Source: Cladosporium sp. IMV 00045 (lineage: Eukaryota > Ascomycota > Dothideomycetes > Cladosporiales > Cladosporiaceae). Taken from it: DNA of 64,000 nucleotides. Every line of letters begins with the position of its first letter. Position 1 is the first letter of the stretch. The stretch spans positions 1 through 64,000 of the forward strand of contig MSJI02000257.1 in NCBI GenBank assembly GCA_001931905.2, read 5' to 3'. The position numbers were made by a program, and so were the translations under genes. Positions 54,401 to 64,000 of this stretch are shown here, piece by piece. The notes under the pieces are model-generated. The model did no database searches. It worked only from the letters and a program-made list of their open reading frames with translations, and had not been told where the DNA came from.

Positions 54401-54894
54401 GTGGTGGACACGAGCATCGTTTACAGGTATCCGATTACACATTCTAGACGTATTCGATCAAATGAATAATACAAGAAGGCTCTGTATCTTGGTTTGAGCA
54501 AGCAATTCACATCCCACGCTGCGAAGATGATAATGTAAGAAGTGAATTTTGATAGAAAGAGTATGTAGTAAAATAAATAAGAAACTTGTAACCCATGTAC
54601 TGTAAATGTTCGTTTTGTGAACGCCCCGCCCATTCCCAAGCAAGATTGTTCAAGATGAATGATACGAAACGCCACTTCTCAGAAATGATTTCCACCGTCT
54701 TCCTTCTTGGCAATATCCAAATCAACGGTTCGTCGCTTCAGCATTGCCGGCTGTCGATGTATGCCCTTCCTACAAGGCAATCATGGCGCCGACAACACCG
54801 AGAGCAGCGACGGCGGCGACGTTGACACCCGTGCGACCAGCGCTGCCCTCGGACGCCTCACCGCTGCCTGCAGTGCCGGTGGGCTGAGTGCCGG
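51415..54894. repeat. first copy of a 3.5-kb duplicated sequence
   Basis: About 3480 bp that recurs at 54915-58383 in the same orientation. It consists of non-coding DNA upstream of the tyrosinase and downstream of the GPI-protein gene, and ends inside the 3' end of that gene at the N gap. Similarity to the second copy is very high at the left end (a handful of differences in 250 bp), moderate in the middle and lowest around 53700-54550, then high again over the coding tail. Small indels break all open frames between copies, so I annotate no gene. The copy ends exactly at the assembly gap, which suggests a contig end. Confidence 0.9.
54770..54894 (-). pseudogene. 3' fragment of the GPI-anchored protein gene, truncated at the gap
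   Basis: The last 41 codons of the gene at 58259-59039 (GTAGSGEASEGSAGRTGV followed by the hydrophobic GPI-signal tail and stop), nearly identical to the intact copy. It is cut off by the N gap, so it is either a true truncated duplicate or, more likely, the end of a contig representing the other haplotype. Confidence 0.85.
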
Positions 54895-54914
54895 NNNNNN
54901 NNNNNNNNNNNNNN
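54895..54914. other. assembly gap of 20 N
   Basis: Twenty undetermined bases, a uniform length typical of a scaffolder-inserted gap of unknown size. It separates the two copies of the duplicated sequence exactly. Confidence 0.98.
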
Positions 54915-57900
54915 GCTGGTGGCCATGCGAGCCCCTCCCCGGGGTTCTTTGGTCTCTCGTTCAAGGGCGGATGGACGCTGAGCGGTGCGTGGGTGCGGCA
55001 ACGGTTTGACGGGCGTGGCGGCGCAGGGCCAGTGGGCGAGTCGCCAGGTGCTGCCAGCTTCAGGGGTGCCACTATTGGGAGATCTCCCGAGCGCCTCCTC
55101 TCGTGTTTGTCTTGCCCACGCACGTTCCCGACCAGAGTGATGCGTGGTGAGAGGTGGTGCTCGTCGTGATGGAGCGTGTCGCAGCGCCATCATCAGCACG
55201 TCTCGGGCAGCACAGAGGAATCCTCTTCATCATCGTCGTTGTCGTCCGGTCATCGCAGAACATGCATACCGCACATCCAGTATAGCCGCCGCCTCCTCCT
55301 CCAAGTAGGCTAGTGGGCGATACAGTACTGTAGAGGATCGGCGACGTCTCCCCCAGTCCAGTTCTGTCCTGTGCCTGACTAGCCAGCAAGCCCACGATCT
55401 AAATTCGGCCTACCGAAACTCTGGCCATAGGCCGCGCCCACGCCAACCAAACAAGTCAAAACACCATCTCAACTCCTTTAATTTACCCTGCTGCCGCTAC
55501 CCGGATGCTTGGGCAACTGATTCGTCTGACAGACATGCCGTACTGGCCTATACGTACCTGTCGCGGCCAGTTGCAGTTACCTACTGTAATAGGCAAGTGA
55601 CATTCAACGAGATGTTGTAGACAGAAACCCAAATGTGCCGTCCATCGCGGGATCACGGCATGTCGTCTCCTGAACGCTGCGAAACGAGAGGACGACAGCA
55701 CGGAAAAAGCGTGTTCCTCCATCGTGCGTGCGGTCGCGTGTGTGTCAGCCACACAGCGTGCAACAAGACTCGCTTAAAACCGGGGTGGGCGCGGGCGGCG
55801 GGCATGCGAACGATTCCATTGAGGCCGTGAGACAAAGAAGACCCAGCGCGATGGAGCAAAGAATGTCTCGGACGCACGAGGGCCGACCCTACAACAAGTC
55901 ACTGCATCACTGCAGCGGGCGAAGCAATAGTGGCAAGTTCGATTGCGTGGTGCGACACATGCCACTGTCAAGCTTTCTCGTCATAACGGACGAGAATGCA
56001 AGAGCCGTTTTTGGTCGCGGTCGTGTATAGCAGAGCCTGTGGCATCTCCTTCCACGATGCCGCGCAGCCGAATTTCCCGATCCAAGATCTCACCATGTGA
56101 GACAGACAGCCAGGCGAGATGCGAACAGCAATGCTTGTCTCTGCTGCCATGAGAAAGAGTATTGCTGTAATAATCAAATGGGCACATCCTCCAACGACTA
56201 TGAATAGATCAGACCATCACCCCATGCAGACATCCCAATCCGTCTGTCCCTGAGTAGTCAGAAATCCCAATTCGGCAGAAGGCGTTGCGTCGATTTGATG
56301 ATGAAGAAACGGCGTTTTATTAGCCAGTTCAGCAAGAAAAGCCGCAAGCGAGGGCTTGGTCTTTAATCGTCATGTCACCCATCTTCGTTCACATCACTTA
56401 GTAGTGAAATGGATCGTCACGTTCGTGATCACGCTCGAGCGTTTCCGGGGATGATACCATGAGACGCAGTAGTGGCAGTAGTAGTTACGCAGTATTTAGG
56501 TCGAGAAGAAAGGATCTGTCGGACTACTGCATCGCAGCCGCATATCCGCAGCATGGCCATCCCAGCGCAGTCTCTCCTTTTCTCACACTTGACCAAAACT
56601 CCCGCGCGACTCCATTCTTTTTCCCCATCCCCAGCCGAAACTCGCGGGCAAGCATATACTTCGAGCTTGCGCATAAGCCAGCGTTTCATCGTCGACAGGA
56701 AACATAAAGTCACGAAGGCGTCCCAAACTTCTGGGGCGGAAAGACGCGTACGAATTCTCGTTTTGGACGGAAAGGGTGGAATGTACCTAATGCATTGAAC
56801 GAATCGAATATTCTGGCCATTGGTGGGCAAGTAGACGAGGCCTGGATTTGCGCGTGTCAGATGATGCTATTATTCTCTTTCTTTCTACGTTACATCAGGG
56901 CCAACGCTTTTCTCTTTTTGTGGCTCTGTTCTCAACGCATACGGTGCGGAAACAGACAGAGTATGTGATCGTCCGCGTTTGTTGAACCGTAGGACCTGAT
57001 CGCTGGTGCGGGCGTTGATCTGCAGACCACCCTGCCACTACTATAGGTATTTGGTCCTAACGTTCCGTGACGAGATGTGGCACGGACAAATGCGATTTGC
57101 TGCTGAAGAAGATCTTACATGTCTAGCTAGTCTGGCCATGATATATCGAGATCATGAGTGCGGATGCAGATATTGGTGTGGACTTCAGGGCCTATAGATC
57201 ACGATCAAGGAGGAACTCAAAAGCCATACACATCAGCCTGCGACGCGTGTCTTCCAGTCGTCCCGTCCTCAGACAAACCCTGTCAATCGATGATTGAACA
57301 TCAGCAGCAATAGTATCCATGAGAACACTACCTTACGTACCACTTCATGTCAAAGTCATATCTCGGATTTCCAACAAAAAGTCTAAAATCGAGAAGAGGC
57401 CATGTGAGGATCGCCTCGATCTAGCTATAGGCAAAGCAGAAACTAATTGACTATTTAATTTACAATAAATCAACTTTAAACCCACCTATTTATCTACCCA
57501 TACCTACCTACCTTATAGGCACGCACGTAACCCAAACAAAAATCAATTCCCAATCCGCTTCCAGTTCACTCCCAAGTCCTGAGAGAGCACCTGAGCTCGC
57601 CAACATGGTTTTCAAAAACAATACATCAAACCAACATCTCACAATTTCCTCTTCGGCTTTTCCTGCAACTGAGCATCAAATTTGAAAGAAAAGCTCAATA
57701 CCTACCTACCTAGGTGGTCAAGAAGAAGGAAGAAAGCAATACAAAGCAGACGTCTGCAGAGTCCCGCGGGTGGCTAGCGTATTCTCAGAGCAAGTCTGAT
57801 GGAACGATCATATTGATACACGAAATCACAGACATGTCCGTAATTGCGCCCACGCCAGGCATGAGACGATGGCGGAGCATTTCTGTTATGATAGTTGTGA

Positions 57901-58383
57901 AAACGCGCGTTGTTAGTAAGGTAGGTAGGTATCCGTCCGTGTGCGAGTTCTAGACCGTGTATGATCGAATGGAGAAAAGAACGAGGCTTTGCATCTTGGT
58001 TTTGGATAAGCCGATGGATGATAAGAACTGAAATTTGATAGAGTATGTAAATCAAAATAAAAATAAGAAACTTGTAACCCATGTACTGTAAATGTTCGTT
58101 TTTGTGAGACGCCTCTCGCCCACTTCCCAAGCAAGATTGTTCACATGAATGATACGAAACGCCACTTCTCAGAAATGTGATTTCCAAAGTCTTTCTCGGC
58201 AGTATCCAAATCAACGACTCGTCGCTTCAGCATTGCCGGCTGTCGATGTATGCCCTTCCTACAAGGCAATCATGGCGCCGACAACACCGAGAGCGGCGAC
58301 GGCGGCGACGTTGACACCCGTGCGACCAGCGCTTCCCTCGGACGCCTCACCGCTGCCTGCAGTGCCGGTGGGCTGAGTGCCGG
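54915..58383. repeat. second copy of the 3.5-kb duplicated sequence
   Basis: About 3469 bp matching 51415-54894. It starts directly after the N gap and on the right continues without a break into the intact GPI-protein gene, where similarity ends only because the first copy stops at the gap. Differences from copy 1 include transversions and small indels, with no excess of C-to-T changes by eye, so RIP is not evident. Both copies share short ACCT/ACCTACCTACC runs near 53971 and 57486. Confidence 0.9.
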
Positions 58384-59039
58384 CGTCGGCGGCGGAGGTT
58401 GGGCCGGAGGAACCGGCGGTGGTGGACAGGACGGTGCCGTTAGAGCCGTTGCCTGAGCCGGTCACGAGAGCGCCGTTGGAAGCTGTGCCGCCGACTGCGC
58501 CGGAGACGCCGGTCGCGAAGGTGGATGCGCCGGTCATGGTGGGCTTGGAGTCGGAGTCGGTCGAGTTGGAGGAGGAAGAGGTGTACTTGCTGCCGGTTGC
58601 GGAGGCGGTCTTGGAGCCAGACTTGGAGGCGGAAGCGGAGGAGGAAGAGGAAGAGCCGCCGGCTGTGAGTGCGTGTTAGTTATCATGCGGTGTTGTTGTG
58701 TTGTGAAGTGGAAGGTGGTGTTCTAGAACGTACAGATGGTCTCGCCAGCGTCCTTGCACACCTCCTTGAAGTACTTGGTGGCAGCGTCCTGGTGCTCGCC
58801 GCACTTGTCGGAGATGTAGCTGGTCACCTTCTCGGACTGCTTGCCGCAGATGGCCTTGAGGTCGGCAGGGTCATCGAGCTCACTGTATTGTTTGTTAGTG
58901 TGTGCCGTCGCAAGCAGGGTGTGTTTTGGTGTCGCGCGACATACTTGACACCAGCAAGGAGGCAGGCGGGAGGGGTGGCGACCGCGACACGGGCGGCGAC
59001 GGCGAAGACCGCAAGGATGGTGGAGGCCTTTGCGAACAT
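58259..59039 (-). CDS. GPI-anchored cell-surface protein, four-Cys CFEM-like
   Basis: Predicted 215-aa secreted, GPI-anchored protein. Exons 58945-59039, 58734-58882 and 58259-58662 join in frame across introns of 62 and 71 bp. Signal peptide MFAKASTILAVFAVAARVAVA, then a small helical domain with four Cys: PPACLLAGVNELDD, AICGKQ, DKCGEH and EVCKDAG. This recalls CFEM domains, which usually have eight Cys, so it is a half-CFEM or a separate four-Cys family. After it come about 110 Ser/Thr/Gly-rich residues, probable O-glycosylated stalk, and a hydrophobic C-terminal tail (VAAVAALGVVGAMIAL), the GPI attachment signal. Likely in the cell wall or plasma membrane. A truncated second copy of its 3' end lies at the N gap. 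Confidence 0.85.
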
Positions 59040-60637
59040 TGTGATAAGAGTCGTGGTGGTTGTGGATTCGTTTCGGAAGTGTTACGTGTGGTGGGAGGTG
59101 GGTATAATGCAAGTTTTGAAGGAAGAGAAAAATAAGAGACAAGAGTGATGCACCTCAAATGAGTGGGAGGTAGCTGATGTGGAGGGTGATAATGAAAAGA
59201 GAGAGTGAATGAATGAACTCGTTCGTCAAGATGTTGCTCGTGATTATTGTAGGACGAAGGAAGAGGAGGATTGCTGAGGTTCGGTGAGAGGCTTCCCCCT
59301 GGCTGACGACGACGGTCGAGGCCGCAAAGTTCGGGCGCTAGTGTCACTCTGCCTTGACGGTGTTGAGCCAGCGCCTGCGAAAAGGCATGTGATGGACCAA
59401 TGAGATGGGAAGATGAGGTCTCAGTCTTTGTGATGATTGGTATGGTATAAACAAGACATTGTTGTTTGTATGCTTGTCTGTAGAGATTGCGATTTGGCAC
59501 TTGCCTACGTACGCTATTTGCAATAATATATCATGTCAGCCTGACATGCCTGTTTCTAGCCAGCCCAGCCCTACCATATCATTACTGCATTGCGTACACC
59601 ACAACTGAGAAATGCCATTGAATTCCTAGCAGCATCCAGGGTCAAAGGTCAAGAGCTGTTGTTTGCCATCTGATCTTTTGCCGCCAACAAATGCAGGGTA
59701 ACAACCTAGATATCGACTTCTCTTCGATGATGAGAATTCACACGAGGAATACCGTGTGCGAAAGGAAATTGCCGATGCTTCAAAGATGGCCATCAATAAC
59801 ATGTGGACTGACTCGCATAGACCCGACGATCGGGGACGCCTTAAATGATCATACTTTGATTGCTACCTTATATGTGGAGGCTTTGTTTACCAGTGAGATG
59901 TCCAATACTGAAATGGGTGTGTTCACAGGTAAACGTATCTTGATAATTGAGGATCTCTTCTAATTCCACCTCGAGATCATATACACATCAATCAATCGAT
60001 CGTTACATGCACCATCGTCATTATCATCACGGACACGCCGTTACGACTCAACTGTCTCTCGTTGGAGCAAGTTGGCGGCCCCGGCTCTTAGGTGTCTGTC
60101 CCGCACAGCCGGGATCAACGGTCGAGGTCGTGAGAGAAGTTGGAGGAGTCGCAGGGCACTACTGCTGGCTGCCGCCCACCATATCGGCCTTTTCCCCTCT
60201 GAGCAATCACACACCACTCTCATCTCTCTCACTACAACCGTGCCCTGAAGATTGAAGGGTGCGCTGTTTGTCTCGACTCGCATCATCATTGCAGTCCTTG
60301 ATTTTTTCTTTTTTCTTTTTTGCGAGTATGCGTGTGTGAATATACTGCCGACCAGCCTGTCTTTCCCACCGTCCGTCCCTCTTTCAGCCGCCGTGTTGCT
60401 TGTACGGCTATACCTCCACCCAACGGCGCCACCTTGTCCCGCACCGTTTCATAAGCCTCACCCAAGGACCAACGGCGTGACCAAGTCGCTCACTTGGCCG
60501 CATACCTGACGCCAGTGCTATGCTCGCCCGCCTCGAGAAGCAGCAGCACAGCTCCATGCCTTCAATGTCCCGCGCGGCACCCGAGTCGAGCAGCACCTGA
60601 ATCCGATACCGCCTGCATAAGGCACTTGGACGGCGCC
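59040..60637. other. 1.6-kb intergenic region between GPI-protein and kinase genes
   Basis: Divergent promoters of the GPI-protein and septation kinase genes. A T-rich tract (TTTTTTCTTTTTTC-like) at about 60300-60323 and C-rich sequence near 60355-60480 are typical fungal promoter or leader DNA. No gene is supported. Confidence 0.5.
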
Positions 60638-63600
60638 ATGCCGTCCTTACCCTCCCCGCCTCCTCCTGCTTCCAACACTCCGCAGAAGGCCTCCAATGGA
60701 TCTCGGCCTAGCACTGCACACGGACCTGGAAGTAAAGGAACACCAAGAGCACAGCAAAATGGGGAAGCCAACAAACTCAGGCCTACCAAGGTCAGAGCAG
60801 GCGCGTCGGTCGACGAAACCGCCATGAGAGCTTCAAGGGCCGTGCCAGCAGGCAAGGATGGGATACGGGAGAAGGCTCCTAGTAAAGACGGTACTGTCCA
60901 GAGGACCGCAAAAGAGGTGGAAGGTTTGAAAGACTTTGTACGTGAAAGACCACCCCAGCCCAGCACGTGTTGTGTATACCTTTCGAAGACAATGGCCTAC
61001 AAAAAGACGGACATATCCTGGGTCTCTTGCAACAATGCACTGCCTAAGCGGACTGTATCTCCTGTCTTCTTCGATAGATGCTGCAGGAGGATTACATTGC
61101 GTCTGGCAGATCACACGAAACATGGAAGACAATACTGACTTTGAACAGCAACTAGGTGATTGCCTTGGCCGAGGCGCATTTGGCAGCGTCTACCGCGCAC
61201 TGAAATGGAGTACTGGCGAAACTGTTGCAATCAAGCAAGTCCGTCTATCGGATCTGCCCAAAAGCGAGCTTAATGTAATCATGCAAGAGATCGACCTGCT
61301 GAAGAACCTGAACCACGCCAATATCGTCAAGTACCATGGCTTCGTCAAGACTACCGACAATCTGTACATCATCTTGGAGTATTGTGAGAACGGAAGTCTG
61401 CACAGCATTTGCAAGAACTTTGGCAAATTCCCGGAAAACCTCGTATCTCTCTACACTTCACAAGTGCTCCAGGGCCTGCTTTTCTTGCACGAGCAGGGTG
61501 TCATTCACCGTGATATCAAGGGAGCCAATATTCTCACCACAAAGGAGGGTCTGGTCAAGCTGGCCGATTTTGGTGTTGCGACGAAAGCACAAGGCTTGAC
61601 GGAGGGTAGTGTAGTTGGAACGCCATACTGGATGGCACCAGAAGTCATCGAGCTTTCAGGATCCACCACAGCCTCGGATATCTGGTCTCTAGGCTGCACC
61701 GTTATCGAGTTGCTTGACGGCAAACCACCATATCACAGGCTTGCCCCAATGCCTGCACTTTTCCGCATTGTCAATGATGACCATCCGCCTCTACCCGAAG
61801 GCGCAAGCCCGTTGGTGCGCGACTTCCTCATGCAATGTTTCCAGAAAGACCCAAACCTGCGCGTGACCGCGAAGAAGCTCCTCAAACATCCCTGGATCAT
61901 GAGCACGAGAAAGGAGGAAAAGACCAAGAAGCCAACGGAATACGATCAGGCTGTGAGGAGCGTTCAGGAATGGAACGAAGCACTGAAATCATCACCGCCA
62001 AATTCGTCGACTACAAATCGACGAGTTTCAAATCGACCCAAGTCCAAAAGCCCCATACCACATATTGTGCATGAACCTCCCTCAAAACAACTGTATGAAG
62101 CAACGGCGACCGCAAAGGGTGGTCTGCAGATAGGACACCGCAAAAGTCACTCGGCACAACTGTATCAAGAAGCCGAGGCTTTGGATGACAGCGATAATTG
62201 GGACGATGACTTCGATCCTGGCATCACTCCTTCTGCCCTCAAAGTTCCCCAACTCAAACCCAAAGAACCTGCCGTTGGAGGCTTCACCGCCGACAAACTA
62301 AAACAGTATGCAAGCCTCAAAGCTCCTCCAGAAACGGATGGCAGTGTCGATGACTGGGACGGCGAATTTGAAGGCGATCTTACCGTTCGCTCGAACCTTC
62401 AACTTGACCAAGGCGATGTCCTCGAAACAGTCCGACCTTTCTATCCCGCCAAAGCCACGAACGATGAGATTAAACACAACCCTCCACCACTCGGGTTCTC
62501 GCTCGCTCAAAAGAGGCCCATGTCCAAGGGAGGACATGAACGCAAACAATCGAAAGAATCGCAGCCGAGAACACAGATACTACGACCAGCAGCAGCGCGC
62601 CCACCGTCATCGAGAAGCAAATCTGGACCATCCAACAAAAAGCCTTCGAGCCGATCGAGCAGTTTCGAAGAAATTGGGGTTGACGATGACTACTCCGACC
62701 TGGTGCCACTGGACGAGCTCGCTTTCCAGAGAAAACTTGCATCCTTCTCGCCGGAGAAGAACCCGCACGCCGCCAACATGCGCAGCTTGCAAACAAAGCT
62801 CGGTGGCAGCCAGCGCCGATCATCACCCAACCTGGTACACGATGCCGCCGCCATGCGTCGGACGCGCAGCTCGATGGAAATCCAGAAATACGCAGAGGAC
62901 GAGGAAGACGAAGATTTCACCGACCTGCACTTCGGCGACAATGCGGAACAAGCCGTGAACCTGGTCCCTGTTGCGAAATCCAAGACGACTTCTATACCCA
63001 GCGACTCGACATCTGGATCTGAAGGCGGAACGCTCAAACTCAGCGGCTCGTCTTCTTGGCTTGGAGACGATGAGGACGAGGACGATCCGTTTGCTGCCCT
63101 GGAAGAGGAGCTGGACGATGTTGATCTGGAATCAAATGTTGCCCGCGACAAGCATGCTCGGTTATGCACGTTGGTCGAAGGACTGGTCTTCGACTTGAAA
63201 TTGAGCCAGCCTGAAGACGTATTGGCCGAAATAGTCGATCAGCTGCTTTTGATTCTATTCGAGAGCCCCGATACTAAGGGTGTTGTCGTGGCTTCACACG
63301 GCATGCTTCCGATTTTGGAGATTCTGGATACTTGTCTGCGACCATTGACAATTCTGAGGTTGCTAAAAATCGTCAACATCATCATCAGCAATAACGTGGA
63401 GGTGCAAGAGAATCTGTGTTTCGTCGGCGGCATTCCAATCGTGTCGAAGTTTGCCCACAAGAAATACAGCAGCGACATTCGGCTGGAAGCAGCGAACTTC
63501 GTGCGCATGATGTACCAAACATCCACGCTGACCTTGCAGATGTTCGTCAGTTGCGGTGGCCTCAACGTTCTGGTAGAGTTCCTTGAGGAAGACTACGATG

Positions 63601-64000
63601 CGGATGCAGGGCGAGAGCTGGTTCTTGTTGGTGTCAATGGCGTGTGGAGCGTCTTTGAGTTGCAAGGCCCAACACCGAAGAACGACTTTTGCCGCATTTT
63701 CTCCCGCAGCTCCGTGCTGTATCCATTGTCTCTGGTACTGAACCGAGTCTTGGATGAAGAAGGCGAACTCGCGGAGCTGGTTGAAGGACGCATCGTCAAT
63801 ATCTTCCTCCTCTTCTCACAAGCTGAAAACCACGTCAAAGAGATGGTGGCAGACCGCATGGTGCTGAAACGGGTGTTGAAAGATCTCAGGAGAATGAGCC
63901 CGAATCACCAGATCACCATGTTGAAATTCATCAAGAACCTCAGCATGCTGGCTACCACTCTGGACGCGCTGCAAAACAGCAATGCTATCGAGGTGTTGAC
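60638..64000 (+). CDS. sepH: SepH/Cdc7-type septation protein kinase (partial, runs off right edge)
   Basis: Ser/Thr kinase of the septation initiation network, which triggers septum formation after mitosis. Exons 60638-60937 and 61149-64000+, 211-bp intron (GTACGT, ACAG) rebuilding LKDFQLGDCLGRG. At least 1050 aa are present and the 3' end is missing. The N terminus is Ser/Pro-rich. Kinase domain from about residue 100: LGRGAFGSVYRA (Gly loop), ETVAIKQVRL (Lys), VIHRDIKGANIL (catalytic loop), LADFGVATKA, VGTPYWMAPEVIEL. A long Ser-rich acidic middle follows (DDSDNWDDDFD, DDEDEDDPFAALEEE), then a helical ARM-like C-terminal region (LEILDTCLRPLTILRLLKIV) as in S. pombe Cdc7 and Aspergillus SepH. 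The start is the Met of MPSLPSPPPP; the frame is open 48 codons upstream. Confidence 0.9.

Noticed and set aside
51415..58258. Many 60-130-codon frames in the duplicated region
   Set aside because: The two copies differ by indels that shift all of these frames, so coding constraint is absent.
51415..58383. Repeat-induced point mutation (RIP) as explanation of copy divergence
   Set aside because: Differences include transversions and indels, with no visible C-to-T or G-to-A excess on one copy. A formal count was not done.
1..64000. tRNA genes, CRISPR arrays, transposons
   Set aside because: No convincing tRNA B-box with a matching cloverleaf, no transposase, reverse transcriptase or terminal repeats seen by eye. 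CRISPR is not expected in a fungal nuclear genome.

Overview
This window is nuclear DNA from a filamentous ascomycete. The evidence is short spliceosomal introns (mostly 50-100 bp, GTAAGT/GTATGT donors, CAG/TAG acceptors), gene spacing of one per 2-3 kb on both strands, and a typical mould gene set: AROM-like quinate repressor, P450foxy, tyrosinase, GT90, Zn2Cys6 regulator and SepH-type septation kinase. A Dothideomycete is my best guess, but that is inference from overall gene style, not a computed placement.

Layout. 0.8-20 kb is mainly housekeeping: a Sec2-domain protein, class II eIF4E, Elongator subunit Elp2, a GT90 (CAP10-like) glycosyltransferase, an amidohydrolase, the mitochondrial Fe-S factor Iba57, a short-chain dehydrogenase, exosome subunit Csl4, two proteins of unknown function and a small secreted protein. 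20.7-32.1 kb is a quinate/shikimate (qut/qa) catabolic cluster: 3-dehydroshikimate dehydratase, a QutR-type repressor built from degenerate AROM domains, a broken GMC oxidoreductase, a Zn2Cys6 regulator, and two divergent shikimate/quinate dehydrogenases that share a promoter carrying a CGG-N11-CCG palindrome. 33-39.5 kb adds a secreted LVIVD-type protein, a Dal5-family MFS transporter and a secreted tannase/feruloyl esterase. Together these suggest a plant-phenolic route: an ester such as chlorogenate is cleaved outside the cell, the acid is imported, and quinate is oxidised towards protocatechuate. The type II dehydroquinase and a recognisable quinate permease are not in the window.

41-64 kb holds a mitochondrial aconitase (Aco2-like), a self-sufficient P450/P450-reductase fusion interrupted by a one-base frameshift, a secreted tyrosinase, a GPI-anchored cell-surface protein and the first part of a SepH/Cdc7 septation kinase that runs off the right edge. 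Between the tyrosinase and the GPI protein a 3.5-kb sequence occurs twice, either side of a 20-N gap. Both copies end exactly at the gap, so this looks like two unmerged overlapping contig ends (diverged haplotypes or homeologues), not a true tandem duplication.

Exon coordinates were derived by eye from splice signals and reading-frame continuity. The gene families rest on motifs I recognise; no database search was run.
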